From Bugula neritina (lineage: Eukaryota > Bryozoa > Gymnolaemata > Cheilostomatida > Bugulidae), in assembly GCA_964035545.1 (NCBI GenBank), contig OZ037765.1:29252004-29316003 (forward strand): a stretch of DNA of 64,000 nt, in the 5' to 3' direction. Under the pieces are notes generated by a model. It was not told the DNA's origin, searched no databases, and saw only the letters and a list, made by a program, of their open reading frames with translations. This document shows positions 13,201-47,525 of this stretch, in pieces. Every line of letters starts with the position of its first letter. Within the stretch, counting starts at the first letter, position 1. A program made the translations under genes and the position numbers.

Positions 13201-14407
13201 CAATAAAACTACCATCTAAAATGATGAGTGACCCATATAGTAATTTCGATTCCCCTCAGTCCCAGAACAGCTAGTGGTTAGAGCACTGGCCCATGCAGCT
13301 TTACTTTTGTTATTGTTGTTGGAAAAAACTCCGAAAGGAAACCCTGTGCCACAGCTTACACTGCTCTTGGCCTGAGTACATAAAGATCACTACCACAAAA
13401 AATTTTCACAGAAATAGTCACTTTAAATAATCGATGATTTCTTCTAGCTACAAGACAAAGGGCACCTTGTGACACCCATCAAGTCAATCTGTCATTGCAT
13501 GCTCAGTGTTCACTCTACAGTTTCTCAAATGTTCATGGCAAAGCTTACAGCCATTGCAATGTCCCAAAGTTTTACAGCTTTTTCTTTATTAACAAGTTTA
13601 ACCTCAAACCAAGCAAACTTCTATCACTATCACATCCATTTACTTCACTACTGGCGTCATAAAAAGCGCTACACCTTTTTTCTGTTTCAAAATTTTCTTT
13701 CAAATCAATTAAAATATTTTAACAAATAACACTTTACATCTAAAACTAGATAACATATCTACAAAAGCCTTTAAAAAAATTAAAGAGGCTGAAATGTCAA
13801 GTTATATCTAATTAAAAACTTATCTATATTCATTCAAAATCGATGCTACACTAGCATTTTCAAAAAAGTTTTATAATTAAAATTGAGATTACCCAGTGAC
13901 CCCTGTGGTGTAATGGTAACGGGCATGTTTGCAAGCTGGAGGTCTCAGGTTTGAATCCCAGTGGGGGCAAAAGTTGTATAAGCTATTTTGGCCTTGAGTG
14001 AAGTGTAGTAGTAGTACTTCGAGGCAGTTGAGAGGCCAGGGGAGCCTGAAGACTGAAGGAGTAATAGAGAGGCCAGAGAAGTGGGTGGGATGTAGTGTTG
14101 AGTTTACTCAGTGGCCCCTTTGGTGTAATGGTGGCGTGGTTGCTTGAAAGCTGGAGGTCTCAGGTTCGAATCCCAGTGAGGGGCAAAAGTTTTAAAAAAA
14201 TAATTGTGATATAATTTTTAGATGGTTTGAATCACAGTGAAAACTGCTTAAGCTGCATTAAACATTAAGTTTAACAACAACATTGCTTTATAAACGTATC
14301 AATATAATATATGCTAGTTATAATTCAAGAAAACAGCATTCGTTTAAAGTTGAAGAAGAATGCTTATTTAACTTACAGAGGGCGAGGATGATGATCCTGG
14401 TAATCAT
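4214..14407 (-). CDS. DUF885-family secreted or surface metallopeptidase-like protein
   Basis: Fourteen exons join in frame to 614 aa: 14407-14377, 12901-12729, 12108-11984, 11598-11475, 11139-11071, 10618-10518, 10415-10337, 10175-10008, 6893-6807, 6285-6077, 5968-5797, 5319-5183, 4941-4772 and 4413-4214. The N-terminus [17 protein letters not shown] is a clear signal peptide split by intron 1. Family hallmarks are [11 protein letters not shown] (HExxPGHH at about 400-407), GWALYTEYL (about 447) and RYVRWPGQA (about 519-527). HExxPGHH is the expected metal-binding and catalytic site, so a zinc-dependent hydrolase fold is likely, although substrates are unknown for animal members. The last 17 residues are hydrophobic after a small/polar stretch and have no basic tail, which suggests a GPI-anchor signal (inference). 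The exon 3 donor could instead lie nine bases further on, at about 11975, in the same phase. Exons 5-9 are duplicated in inverted orientation at 869-2701. Length and motif order are normal for the family. Confidence 0.9.
7165..7215. repeat. Short tandem repeat, 11-bp unit
   Basis: About four copies of an 11-base unit of the form tatgtcatata, in intron 8 of the DUF885 gene. Each unit is partly self-complementary. Confidence 0.85.
8355..8558 (+). mobile_element. SINE-like tRNA-derived repeat, diverged copy
   Basis: Contains a degraded A-box-like stretch (GTAGCCATGGTTAAAG) and GGTCAGTGGTTGCC in the B-box place. The following body (GCAGTGATGTTAGGAAGAGC, then TGCTCCTGTGCCACATTA and AGTCCTTAGCCTG) matches 18134-18325 in the same order. 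The shared body makes this an interspersed family, not two tRNA genes. It lies in intron 8 of the DUF885 gene. Confidence 0.75.
8799..9150. mobile_element. MITE-like foldback element with 74-bp terminal inverted repeats
   Basis: The left arm 8799-8872 and right arm 9077-9150 are nearly perfect reverse complements. They begin CTAAGCCTAGGGCCACA and hold a GCATGCGAA core. The interior of about 200 bp has no ORF. The whole element is GC-richer than its surroundings and CpG-containing. No transposase is present, so it would be a non-autonomous DNA transposon. I could not find a convincing target-site duplication (flanks gttcaagt and caataaat), so the superfamily is open. A short TCTG tandem run lies just to the left at 8757-8786. 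Confidence 0.85.
13255..13425 (+). mobile_element. SINE-like repeat, second type
   Basis: Starts with a tRNA A-box-like CTAGTGGTTAGAGCACTGG, close to the start of the 18134 family. The body then differs (TGTTGTTGGAAAAAACTCC, CCCTGTGCCACAGCTTACAC) and it ends with a shared TTTTCACAGAAATAG-type tail. It lies in intron 1 of the DUF885 gene. It could be a different subfamily or a composite. Confidence 0.55.
13897..14184 (+). mobile_element. Dimeric tRNA-like SINE
   Basis: Two tRNA-like units, about 13897-13969 and 14113-14184, are separated by about 140 bp. Each has an A box (TGGTGTAATGG at 13906 and 14121) and a B box (GGTTTGAATCC at 13948; GGTTCGAATCC at 14163), plus AGCTGGAGGTCTCAGG between them. 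Each ends in GGGGC followed by AAAA. The acceptor stem of the second unit pairs (GCCCCTT with GAGGGGC), but the T stem and anticodon arm pair poorly. I therefore call a SINE and not functional tRNA genes. Confidence 0.65.
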
Positions 14408-15757
14408 TATCACGTCATGAACTGATCTCTCTGCATGTACGAACGTTAGGTGTACTTGACGCTTTATATTATTATGATTGCTAACTGTAAAGTATAGGGC
14501 TGGATGAGTTTATCATAATACCCTGCGCAGCTAGATTTGACCTCTTGAACTTGTTGATCAGAGCAAACCACACGAGTTGTTTACTTTCAACTGATAGCTA
14601 GTAATATCTATACATGTAGGCTATAACAGATGTTATGTGACAGTAATGGAAATAAGCTGTATAAGTTTGGCTATATTACATTCAGAAGCAGTAGTGGAGA
14701 AATTGAGATGGCCCAAGCTTTTTAATTTTATTATTAATTTTTTTAGGGCGTAGGTTGAAATTCAGACGAAGGCATAACTTCTTATACTACATTTCTGATC
14801 TAAAACACACAGCTTTTCTCAATTTCTCCATTACCTACCTTGTCAGATAGGGAGATGGGGTAGTTATGGGGACTACATCGGCTAAAAACATACTATTTAA
14901 GCAAAGAAGATAATTAAAAGGTTGCTCAAAATTATTCTGCAGATGAATCATTCTCATTAATTATATAAAAGTATCTGCAGTATTGACTTGGTATGATTCT
15001 GATTGAATATAAACTAAGCATCAGAGCAAAAGATATTTTTAGTTTTGTGTCTGACAAATAACACCCGCATAATATAATCTATTACAAGTATAAATTAAAC
15101 TATTAATCTTGGTGGTATACTGATTTATTAATAAGCCTGAATTTGAAAAAAGCAGATGAATGTTATAACAAATAATTTTTATTACTGTGAAGAAAGCGAC
15201 TTGGACGTGGAAATAAAAATGAAGCATAGCATAGCATAGAATTACAAAATAAGTTAACTTATATTATTCAAAACTGTTACATGTTTAAATAAACCGAACT
15301 CTTAATAAAATAAAAATAAACATGACAAAGCAATACTGCACTATTGTATGAGTATAAAATTAGAAGTCCTAGTGTCTTACAGCCTTACATAATAAGCCTC
15401 AAAAAATACTTTCATAGGTTAATAAAAATTGTTTGGTTTGTGATGAAAAATATAAGGCTAAAAAGATCTTCTAAATATTTAGTTAGGCTATTGAAATTTA
15501 GATTCTGCATGCAGGTCATAAAGTCATGCAGACATTGAAGCGCTTATAATGGGAATAATTTATCAGTATGATCTCATCACATAAGAGTATCAACGCAGCT
15601 ATATAACAATTGAAATCACATGCAAAAATATAGTTTAAGAGCTGGGTGAATCATTCACAGCATTTTTCACATCAACAAGAAATTGTGTTTTATATTTTAT
15701 AAAATAAAATCAGCAGCTGTATTGTTTGAGCAATTCCGCACTTGGTTTCAAAGGTCT
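14408..15757. other. Intergenic region with the DUF885 promoter side and CIMIP2C 3' flank
   Basis: The minus-strand 5' flank of the DUF885 gene begins here and contains a two-codon upstream ORF at 14410-14418. The remainder toward 15757 is the 3' flank of the CIMIP2C-like gene. No exon or clear core promoter motif was found. Confidence 0.5.
14410..14418 (-). promoter_or_regulatory. Minimal upstream ORF before the DUF885 start codon
   Basis: ATG ACG TGA lies immediately upstream of the chosen start (ATG at 14407), with only two bases between its stop and the main ATG. If present in the mRNA it would be a minimal uORF. The main start is preferred because only it opens the signal peptide and the phase-correct exon. 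Confidence 0.45.
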
Positions 15758-18700
15758 TTATCGTCGTTCAAAATAAACGTCTCGAATACGTCTTTCATGT
15801 TTGTCAACAGCATCTCTACTATAGTGAGGAATAAGTGGGAGCCGCCGTGCAGAGTGGTCTATATCCGGTAGGTAGATGTCATCTGTATGCCGAGTAGATA
15901 GGACCATGCTGCAGCAAAAGAAACATTAAATTTAGTCTTTATGTAAGTAGAACTTATGCATAGCTCATTATATGAAATTAGTAGCATTTCACACAAAATT
16001 CACAAGATATTTGAATTCATAGAATTGAATTTTGCTTACAATTATATTTAATAATACATCACATGGATTATTATGTATTCATTTTATCAATATTTACATT
16101 ATCTTAAAGGCAGAGAGAAATAATACACTGAAATAAAGCAATAAAACATGAAGTAAAGAAACATTTTAAGTTAATATCATAAATACAAGTCAACTAGTCT
16201 TAAACATAGAAAGAATTTCAATAACATTCAACACTCAAATTTAAATGTAGTTTGATAACATGGGTTTTGGTAAAATAAATTGTTTAATTTTGCTATAAAT
16301 TAATTTAAAACAAATGAATCAATCATATAAAAGGATACAGTAACAAAAACATAAAGCAGTAGCATTTCAATTTTTATATTTTAAAACAGTTATAGTTAAA
16401 TTTCAATTTCAAATACAAAGACAAAATACTTCAATGAAACAGATTAACACACAGGTTGCTGTGTATGTGTGTGTGTGCGTGCGTGCGTGTGTGCATGTGT
16501 GTATGTGTGTATAGTATATTTTAGCTGACTATAAAATTCCTATAAAATGTTTATTATGGAGATACACTTACCATGAGTTGGGATTAGAGCAAGAAGAATA
16601 GCAAACAAACTCGTGCTTCAACATCAGAAAGACAGACAGAGCAGTGATGGGTCAACCACAAACAGCAGCACCAGGTTATACCATGTGACGTGTTAGAAAC
16701 AGCACACAACAAGGCAGGGGCATCACAAACGTTGAACATGCAATTCAGCTTTAGCTTTGGTGTTATATAGTATCACTCAACAATTAGACAGTGCATGTGT
16801 GAATTTCTACTTAATATTTTATAAGCTGTGTGGAAATTCAATTGAAATATAAAATTGTATTGGCAGTACTTGACAAAAAAATATTATAACATTCATGCAA
16901 GGCATAGAAAATATATTATATGTTGTTAATGCAGAATATTAATGCAGATATAGGCAGAAGAAAAAAGCATTCAAAAAGTTATCACAAAACAAGCTATGAT
17001 TGAGCGTATGCATGCGAAAAGAATGTATTTTATATGTGTAAGAAAGACACTTCACACAAAAATGTTAGTAGCACATTGATTATAAATTAGACAATTTTTG
17101 TCTAAAATTAAATAAATAGCCTTCAATTTTATTTTGGTTTAATAGTTATGTTATTTGTAAAGAATTTTTATTTCAAGCTTAAAAGAGTTAGTACACATTA
17201 CATTAGATATAATATTGAAGTAGTGTTTTTAGTAGCATTAGTTAAAACACAAAGCAAATTAAAATTTTTGATTATTGATGTCAAATATTGATAAGCTGTT
17301 GAAATTGGTTGAACTCACAAAGGCACATGATCTTTGAATTGATCCTCGGCTCTAGTTGGGACCATAAAAGTCTTTGCTCTTTGTATTGTACCACTTTGGT
17401 CATTATAGAACTCCCTGTGCGACTGGCAGCCCTGCATAAAGCATATCCTCTGTGAAGCAAGCAGTATTTATGTGTATGCCTTTTTAAATTCTGATTTTCA
17501 AGCCACATTATAAAAAATAAGATAAAGCATACAATTATATTTTTCCTAACATTTTGTTTACAATAAATATTTAAAAAAGTTGTTTAAAAAACACAATTGA
17601 TTGTGAAATAATATATGAAAACAATTTTTTTTTCAATAATAAAAAAGTTAACTTGGCTTACAATTTTATGACAATTTTATTTTTAATGCAAACATGCTCA
17701 ATAGAGAGTCTTGCATATTGAAACAATGTCGCTTTTTTAATAATGATCATTTTTACAGTTTCATGTAGACTAATTGTTGATTATTAGAATACTAACGCAT
17801 GACCATAACTAATTTTATAAAGCAATATGATAATAATTATATTCAGGTATTTTGCACCAACTATACTATGACTTCATACCATATTGAAGCTCGTCAGCTC
17901 CCTGGTTCTATCATAATGTTGGTTCATCAGTTGATATTTAGGTTGAGCTAAGAACCTGTCTCTAGTCCTTGAACGGTTGCTAATAACTAGTGTTGGGTCA
18001 TGTGAATAGTTGGTTGGAAAGTCACCTAAAGTCAACCAATAATCAATTGTATTTGTTTTATTAATAAAAAAAATATCTATAACAAATAGGAATGTATATT
18101 TTTTAAAATGAATTGCCACACGTTGGCAATTAGGGAGTTACTCTCGTGTAGTGGTTAGGGTACTGGCCTAGTAAACATGAGGTCAGTGGTTCGAGTCCAC
18201 CAGCAGTGATGTTAGAAAGAGCATCAAAGCATAATTACTTCTGTGCCACATTACAAAAAAGTCTTTAGCCTGCCTAAAAAGACCTTGAATTAAGGGTTTT
18301 CACAGGGGTAGCGACTATAAACACAATTATTCAAGATATCACAATATAATTTGATAATAGTTGTAAAAATAGCAATGTGTTGTCCATAGATGTTCCTGGT
18401 ATATACAGTTAATTAAAGACGTTTAGCATAGGCCCCACATGTAAAAACATATAAAATGAAATCTGTCACTTTTAAAGTCTTAGGTTATAGCCTAACTGTA
18501 AACTACTAGCTATGACTCACCTCCTTTTGACAATGGGTAACTTGATTTGTTTAGGCAGGCACTCCTGTAATCTTGAAAATATTTCCTAGTTTGATGTCCA
18601 TATGTCTCTCCATAGTCATATTTTAAAGAAGGTACACTTCCACGGTAACTATAAAAAATAACGCAGTCTAAAAGTTGCAGAAAACAATACAAAACCTATT

Positions 18701-19639
18701 TGCTAATAAGCATCAACTATAAAAAAGAAATAGATGCATATTGACAAAAAATGCAGAATCTGAAGTTGCATAATATTTTCTCAAATGATAAATTATTTTC
18801 AAACTGCAAAAGTTCAACAGTCTATAACTTCTAGCCACTTTTTGTAATAATTCTTTTTAGATATTATAGTTTCAGCTTTGTATACTGTGGGCATATCTTA
18901 TAAAATATGAAGAGACAAGAAGGCTGAAAACAAAATAAAATTACTAAAGCTAAAATTGAAGCAGTGCTGAGTTTGAATCATTACTAGTAGTTATTACAAC
19001 TAGTTAAAAACATTTTTGTTTATTTTGCATTTTTGCTCAAGTGTTAAATTAATTTAGATTCTAGCATAAAAACTGATAAAAATATTTTTTATTTAAAAGA
19101 AAAAAGTTATTGATAAATAAATTTTAATTGGTATGCTAGGATAATCAAAGTATTGTGCTGTAGCTATTGTTAACAGTGATCATAGTGTAGTATGTGTTAA
19201 ATATTTGTATTTTGATATATATTTTTTTATAATTCAAAATTAGTTTTAATCACGCAGTAGTTTCAACATCAGTGTGAATATATAATATATTTTACTTTTA
19301 CTAGAAATTGAACTATCACTATGTGCTTGATTTTTTCTTTATACAAGTAGGCTGTTGTGAATAGTAAGCTAATCCACAATGTTTTTTTTTATAAATTTAT
19401 TAAAATAATTTGATCCTAGGCAACTTAAGCTATTACTACTACCTATGGGTATAGATAATCATAATGATAATGATTGTGAACTAATTAATCAGTAACTCAA
19501 ACTGTAACACTAACTGTAGGCTTGAGGCCGAATTGAGTCTTACTCTAAATTAAAGTAACTCTTACCCAGGCATTAATGTCGGAGGCACATATGCAGAGTT
19601 ATGTGTGGTAATCAATGTTCCTGCTGATCTAGTCGCCAT
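15758..19639 (-). CDS. CIMIP2C: Ciliary microtubule inner protein 2C-like (FAM166C)
   Basis: Five exons: 19639-19566, 18648-18521, 18025-17880, 17449-17319 and 15908-15758. They join in frame to 209 aa, close to the length of the vertebrate protein (about 200 aa). The N-terminus [20 protein letters not shown] and the following [21 protein letters not shown] are the family signature (proline-glycine-tyrosine then GxTYG). A second block, [13 protein letters not shown], and the C-terminal RDVYFERR also fit CIMIP2C. Family members sit inside the doublet microtubules of axonemes, so expression in ciliated cells or sperm is expected. Introns 2 and 4 hold a SINE and a GT microsatellite. Assignment to CIMIP2C and not CIMIP2A/B rests on the N-terminal signature and short length. 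Confidence 0.9.
16456..16512. repeat. GT/GC microsatellite
   Basis: Alternating purine-pyrimidine run of GT, GC and AT dinucleotides in intron 4 of the CIMIP2C-like gene, the type of sequence that can adopt Z-DNA. Confidence 0.9.
18134..18325 (+). mobile_element. tRNA-derived SINE
   Basis: A box TCGTGTAGTGG (18144-18154) and B box GGTTCGAGTCC (18188-18198) form a tRNA-like head. A non-tRNA body follows that it shares with 8355-8558. It lies in intron 2 of the CIMIP2C-like gene, antisense to it. This is the better preserved of the two copies. Confidence 0.8.
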
Positions 19640-20717
19640 TTCTCCTAACTAACTACTAAGGGAAAAAAGGTAAAAAAAATCTACAAGAAAATAATATATA
19701 TTGTAGACGTGTTACTAGGGTGTCGTTAAGGGCAACTGAAACCGGATAACAGAAAGAGCTAAGGTATTTATTTTTGTGCCATAAAACAATTTTTGATTAA
19801 AATTTATTTAAAATGATATTTAGTAAAAAATATAATAAAATGCAATTTTTAATTTAAATCATAATAATAATGGTGCAGTTTTAGTTTTGAAGATAAGACA
19901 ACTCTGGTTGAAAAACAACGTCAGCATGAGTACCATGTACTAGACATGAATTAATTAAAATTCAATCATCAGCATAACACTGGTATGATTCATGATCATG
20001 GTTCTAGTTCAATGACAGTAGAAAGTCTAAAATCTTTGCCCTACATAAAAAATTAATAATAAAAGCATAGAAATGCCTCAGTAGCCTTCCTTTTCTTTCG
20101 AACCACTAGGTATATTATTGTATATTTCTAAATAATATTCTATTACATAAATAATTTATTGTGCAATCTTTGTCTGTAACAAAAATAAATTATGGATTCA
20201 GAATGCAGATTGTGTGTTCAGTGTAACAAAAATGATTTAATTAAAATTGTCTCTTGATTATACAATAAATATGAAATGTATTACAAAATATACAGGCACA
20301 TGGTGTACTATTTTTGTAAATACTGCTTAAAATTAAGTTGTGATTAAAATTGACCCAGAAGCAGGGCGAGGTGAACCAGACAAACTAAGTAGATAAATAG
20401 GGCTTGAGTGCAAGCATAGCAAGCATGGTGAAAAGTATAGATAAGTAAAAGTAGCTTAGGAGCATCAATATGATTTACAATCTAAGAAAATCCAAAAAAA
20501 TACTTATACAATAAACAGACGAAATAGCAAAGTCTAAGAACTTCGAAAGATTTGATTTGTTCCGAAAAATAATGAATAAAAAAACTATTTTTAGTAGAAT
20601 TCTATCAACTTGCTTGTTTAGATACATGCGTAGCCTAAAGGTAGAGTAATAGAATACATACATATTACTAACACTATCAGTCTCAAAACACTCGTCCAAA
20701 AAAACAAGAGTATTTTT
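19640..20717. other. Intergenic, CIMIP2C promoter side and FAM135 3' UTR
   Basis: No exon seen. It should hold the minus-strand 5' flank of the CIMIP2C-like gene and the 3' UTR of FAM135. AATAAA on the minus strand at 20155-20160 is a candidate poly(A) signal for FAM135, about 560 bases past its stop. Confidence 0.5.
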
Positions 20718-33691
<12,974 letters not shown>

Positions 33692-35229
33692 ATCTGTAGT
33701 CAAGAATAAGGAGTAAACTGTTGATGTACTCAACAGTGATTATCACGAGGCTGACCAGCAGCGAGTCTGTGAAATATAAGACTGCCGCTATATTATCAAC
33801 TTATAAACAATAATAAACTACCATTATAATATCAACATTACATATTACATATTACATTTAAGCAGAGATCTAAATGTCCCTGAACACTTGAGCCTACGTT
33901 ATCACCATGAACACTAACTACACAGGACAAGGCAATACCTGGCATGCAAAAATATATTCTAATAATGGATGCTCAATTTTAAAATCTAGGCATACAAGCC
34001 TAGTTACTATGGTAATACCAGCATTTTATTTACCATTGAAACGTTCCAATATTTCAAAGTGGAGTATGACTATACCAGACAACAGGGCTCAAAAAGTTGA
34101 AAGGTCAAATGAAATTAAATGCTAAACCAAAAGCCAATTAGATAAGACCAAGATTAGCTTCTGAGTTTCAAAAGTGTGACATATCAACTTAACTCAGCTA
34201 TTGATTATTTAAAAAGTATAAAGAGTGGATCATTAAACATAGAATACTGTGTAAACATATGATACTACTAGTAGGATAAACAATGGTTATTGATATTTGC
34301 TCTATAACTGTGAAAAACTACAATTATGCTTAAATATTTTTCATGTATAGTTAAACTAACTCACAAGGTAAAGTAAACATTTACCTGATAACTAAGCTAG
34401 CTAAAAACTTCAAATAAACTTTAAAACTTTAAATAAAAACATAAATAAACTGAGTGGGCTTATATAAATTGCTTGGATGTATTCTGCCAGCTATCACTCT
34501 TAGTATATCATTATAAAGGTTAAGATCTTAAAATCTGAATCAAATAGAAAGTTTTTGCTACGCTGTGGGGATATATTTTACAATAAAAGCAAAATGTATG
34601 TCTTTAAAAAGCATCATTAAAATTTACACAACGCATTCAAATGATACAATTGACCCCCTATAATACAAATTTTACTTCTGATGTACAAATATTTTTAAAG
34701 CAAATTCAGTAAATCTCCATCATGTACTAATTTGAAAAAGTGACAAGATAATAGAGAAAAAGCTAGTTAGAATGTGAATGTCAGAGTTGATCAAAAATTA
34801 AATAAAATGAATGCTGTTTTATCTACCATTTAAACTTTAAATAGTCAAAAAGAATAAAAAGTTTAGCAATCTAATTTTTAATCTTAATGGTTTCAAAAAA
34901 TATCATAAAATGGTGCATTATTTGCTGTCTATGAGTTTGCCCATCGTGCTTTGAATGTTTACACCTAAATTTGAGCAAAAATTAATGAATATGCAAAAGT
35001 TTGCTGCTAAAATTATATGACATACTAAAATACAGTTTACTATTCACAAACACCTAAGCCCAACAAATACCAATAAACATTTCAAACACTATGCAAGGTT
35101 GCCAATCATATTTCAATCACCATAATGTATCACTAATTTAAAATTCAAAGGTACAATATGCACAGTAAATGTAGCGAGTAGCTATGGACTGTAGAATCAT
35201 AATAACAAGACTGTACGAGAAAAAGGAAT

Positions 35230-36600
35230 ACCTAAGGTACTATGATGTATATATTTAACTATACTTTTACTTTGCTATATAATTCTATGATGGATTATAA
35301 AAATGAAAATAATAATCTTAAAGTTAAAGTAAATGTTAAGCCTAAGGCTAAAGTTATGACCATGATAATATTATTATAATCATAATGCTGCCAAAATTAA
35401 GAGTTATCATGACTAAATGAGTTACTACTTACTATTACTACTAGTACTAGCACTAGTACTACAGTCCAACTTTATAAGACTATACTAATAGTAATATCTC
35501 ATATTAAATCTGAATCTTAATCAAATAGAGTAATTTCTAAGCAATACTAATGCTTATACTGAAAGTAATAATAAAAATATTAGTACTAATAATATCATTA
35601 ACAGTAAATCAAAATGCAATACTAAGTCAAATAGTATCAGTATGAGTAATAGTAATACGGAACTACTTATACTTCATAATTTAAATTATACTATTAATAA
35701 TAGTATAACTGTAAGTATAAGTAATTTAGTGTTACTAATAATTTAATAATAAGAGTTACTTATTAGTATGAGTATTAAATTCAATATTAAGTAATGGTAT
35801 GAGTATGAATAATAGTACTATAATTATTCAATTTCAAACCCATACTCATACTATAACTATTACTTGATTTTGATACTAAATCTAATAGTAACAGTTTTAG
35901 TTTAACAATGACTAATTAAACTACTACTAATAGTAATACTATAGGCATAGCCTCTAAGTACAACTATAACTATAACTTATAGTTATAAGTATTAGTATAA
36001 CTATAACAGTATAACTATAAGTATAACTATAGCCATAGGCATAGCCTTTGGCTTTAGCCATACTGATACTATATGTACTTATAGTTATAGCCCTAGGGAA
36101 AGGCTATAAGTATAACTATAAGTATAAGTATAGCCATAGGTAAAGCTATAATACTACTACTAGTACTAGTAGGAAAAGTAATATTATTCATAATTAATAA
36201 TTAAATTTAATATAACATTAACTATAAGATTAGGTATAGCCATGCCCATGAGATCCGATTACTATTAGTATCAGGTATAACATTTAGTTTTACTCATTGA
36301 ATTTTATTTGGACTTAGACAGTAACTTAGAGCATCAGTCAGTATAACTATAAGTATAACTATCACTGATAGTTATACTTATAGTATCAGTATTACTATTA
36401 GTATTAGATTTACTTTTAAAATTAGTACATAAGTTCAACTTTAAGTATTGGTATATCACAATAATTATGATTACCTTCACCTTGTCATTATGATTATCAA
36501 ATTGAAATTCAATATTAATATAATTAAAATATTAATAGGCAATTTCAATTTAATCTTTTACTTTTAGTTTTAGTTTTACTTATAGATTTTATCAATCAAT
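35230..36600. repeat. Degenerate low-complexity region rich in inverted repeats
   Basis: About 1.4 kb made almost only of variants of agtataactata, agtaatacta and tagccatagg, occurring in both orientations. It contains a perfect hairpin (36347-36364 with 36366-36383). No ORF is coding-like. Similar sequence resumes at 37070-37720 beyond TBC1D23 exon 1, and a weaker form occurs around 61440-62650. Confidence 0.8.
36347..36383. repeat. Perfect 18-bp hairpin with one-base loop
   Basis: CTATAAGTATAACTATCA at 36347-36364 is followed by a single C and its exact reverse complement at 36366-36383. Confidence 0.95.
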
Positions 36601-36890
36601 CATAAAAATATATAAGTCTAATGAGTTGTTTACGTCTACAATATTATTATATTCAAAAAATATTCACGTCAAGTACCCATATGGCAATGAAAAGAAGTCT
36701 CGACACTAAAAGCACTGAAAGTAAATGATCAACTCTTTACGAAACGCTATCAATAATGATCCAAAACTATGCGTATGTAAATGTTGCTCTAAATTATTGT
36801 CCTAAACATACATAAACTTGAATCGCTAACCAAAGATTAACCTTGACATATTACATTTTCACAGCCAAAATTAACTCAACGTCACTTACC

Positions 36891-47525
<10,635 letters not shown>

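Larger units (their letters stand above)
33692..36890. other. Divergent intergenic region between FAM135 and TBC1D23
   Basis: The two genes are head to head with 3.2 kb between start codons. About 33692-35200 is ordinary AT-rich DNA without a supported exon, though a 5' UTR exon of FAM135 is expected. From about 35230 the sequence becomes the degenerate low-complexity region described separately. The 240 bases before the TBC1D23 ATG are free of it and probably hold its promoter and 5' UTR. Confidence 0.55.

Noticed and set aside
13897-14184. Two functional tRNA genes
   Set aside because: A and B boxes are good but the anticodon and T stems do not pair properly and the two units share non-tRNA spacer sequence, as in a SINE.
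16567-16640. Possible extra minus-strand exon ending in a GTAAGT donor in the CIMIP2C intron
   Set aside because: The five recognised exons already join in phase and match the family from start to stop. The extra piece has no homology that I recognise.
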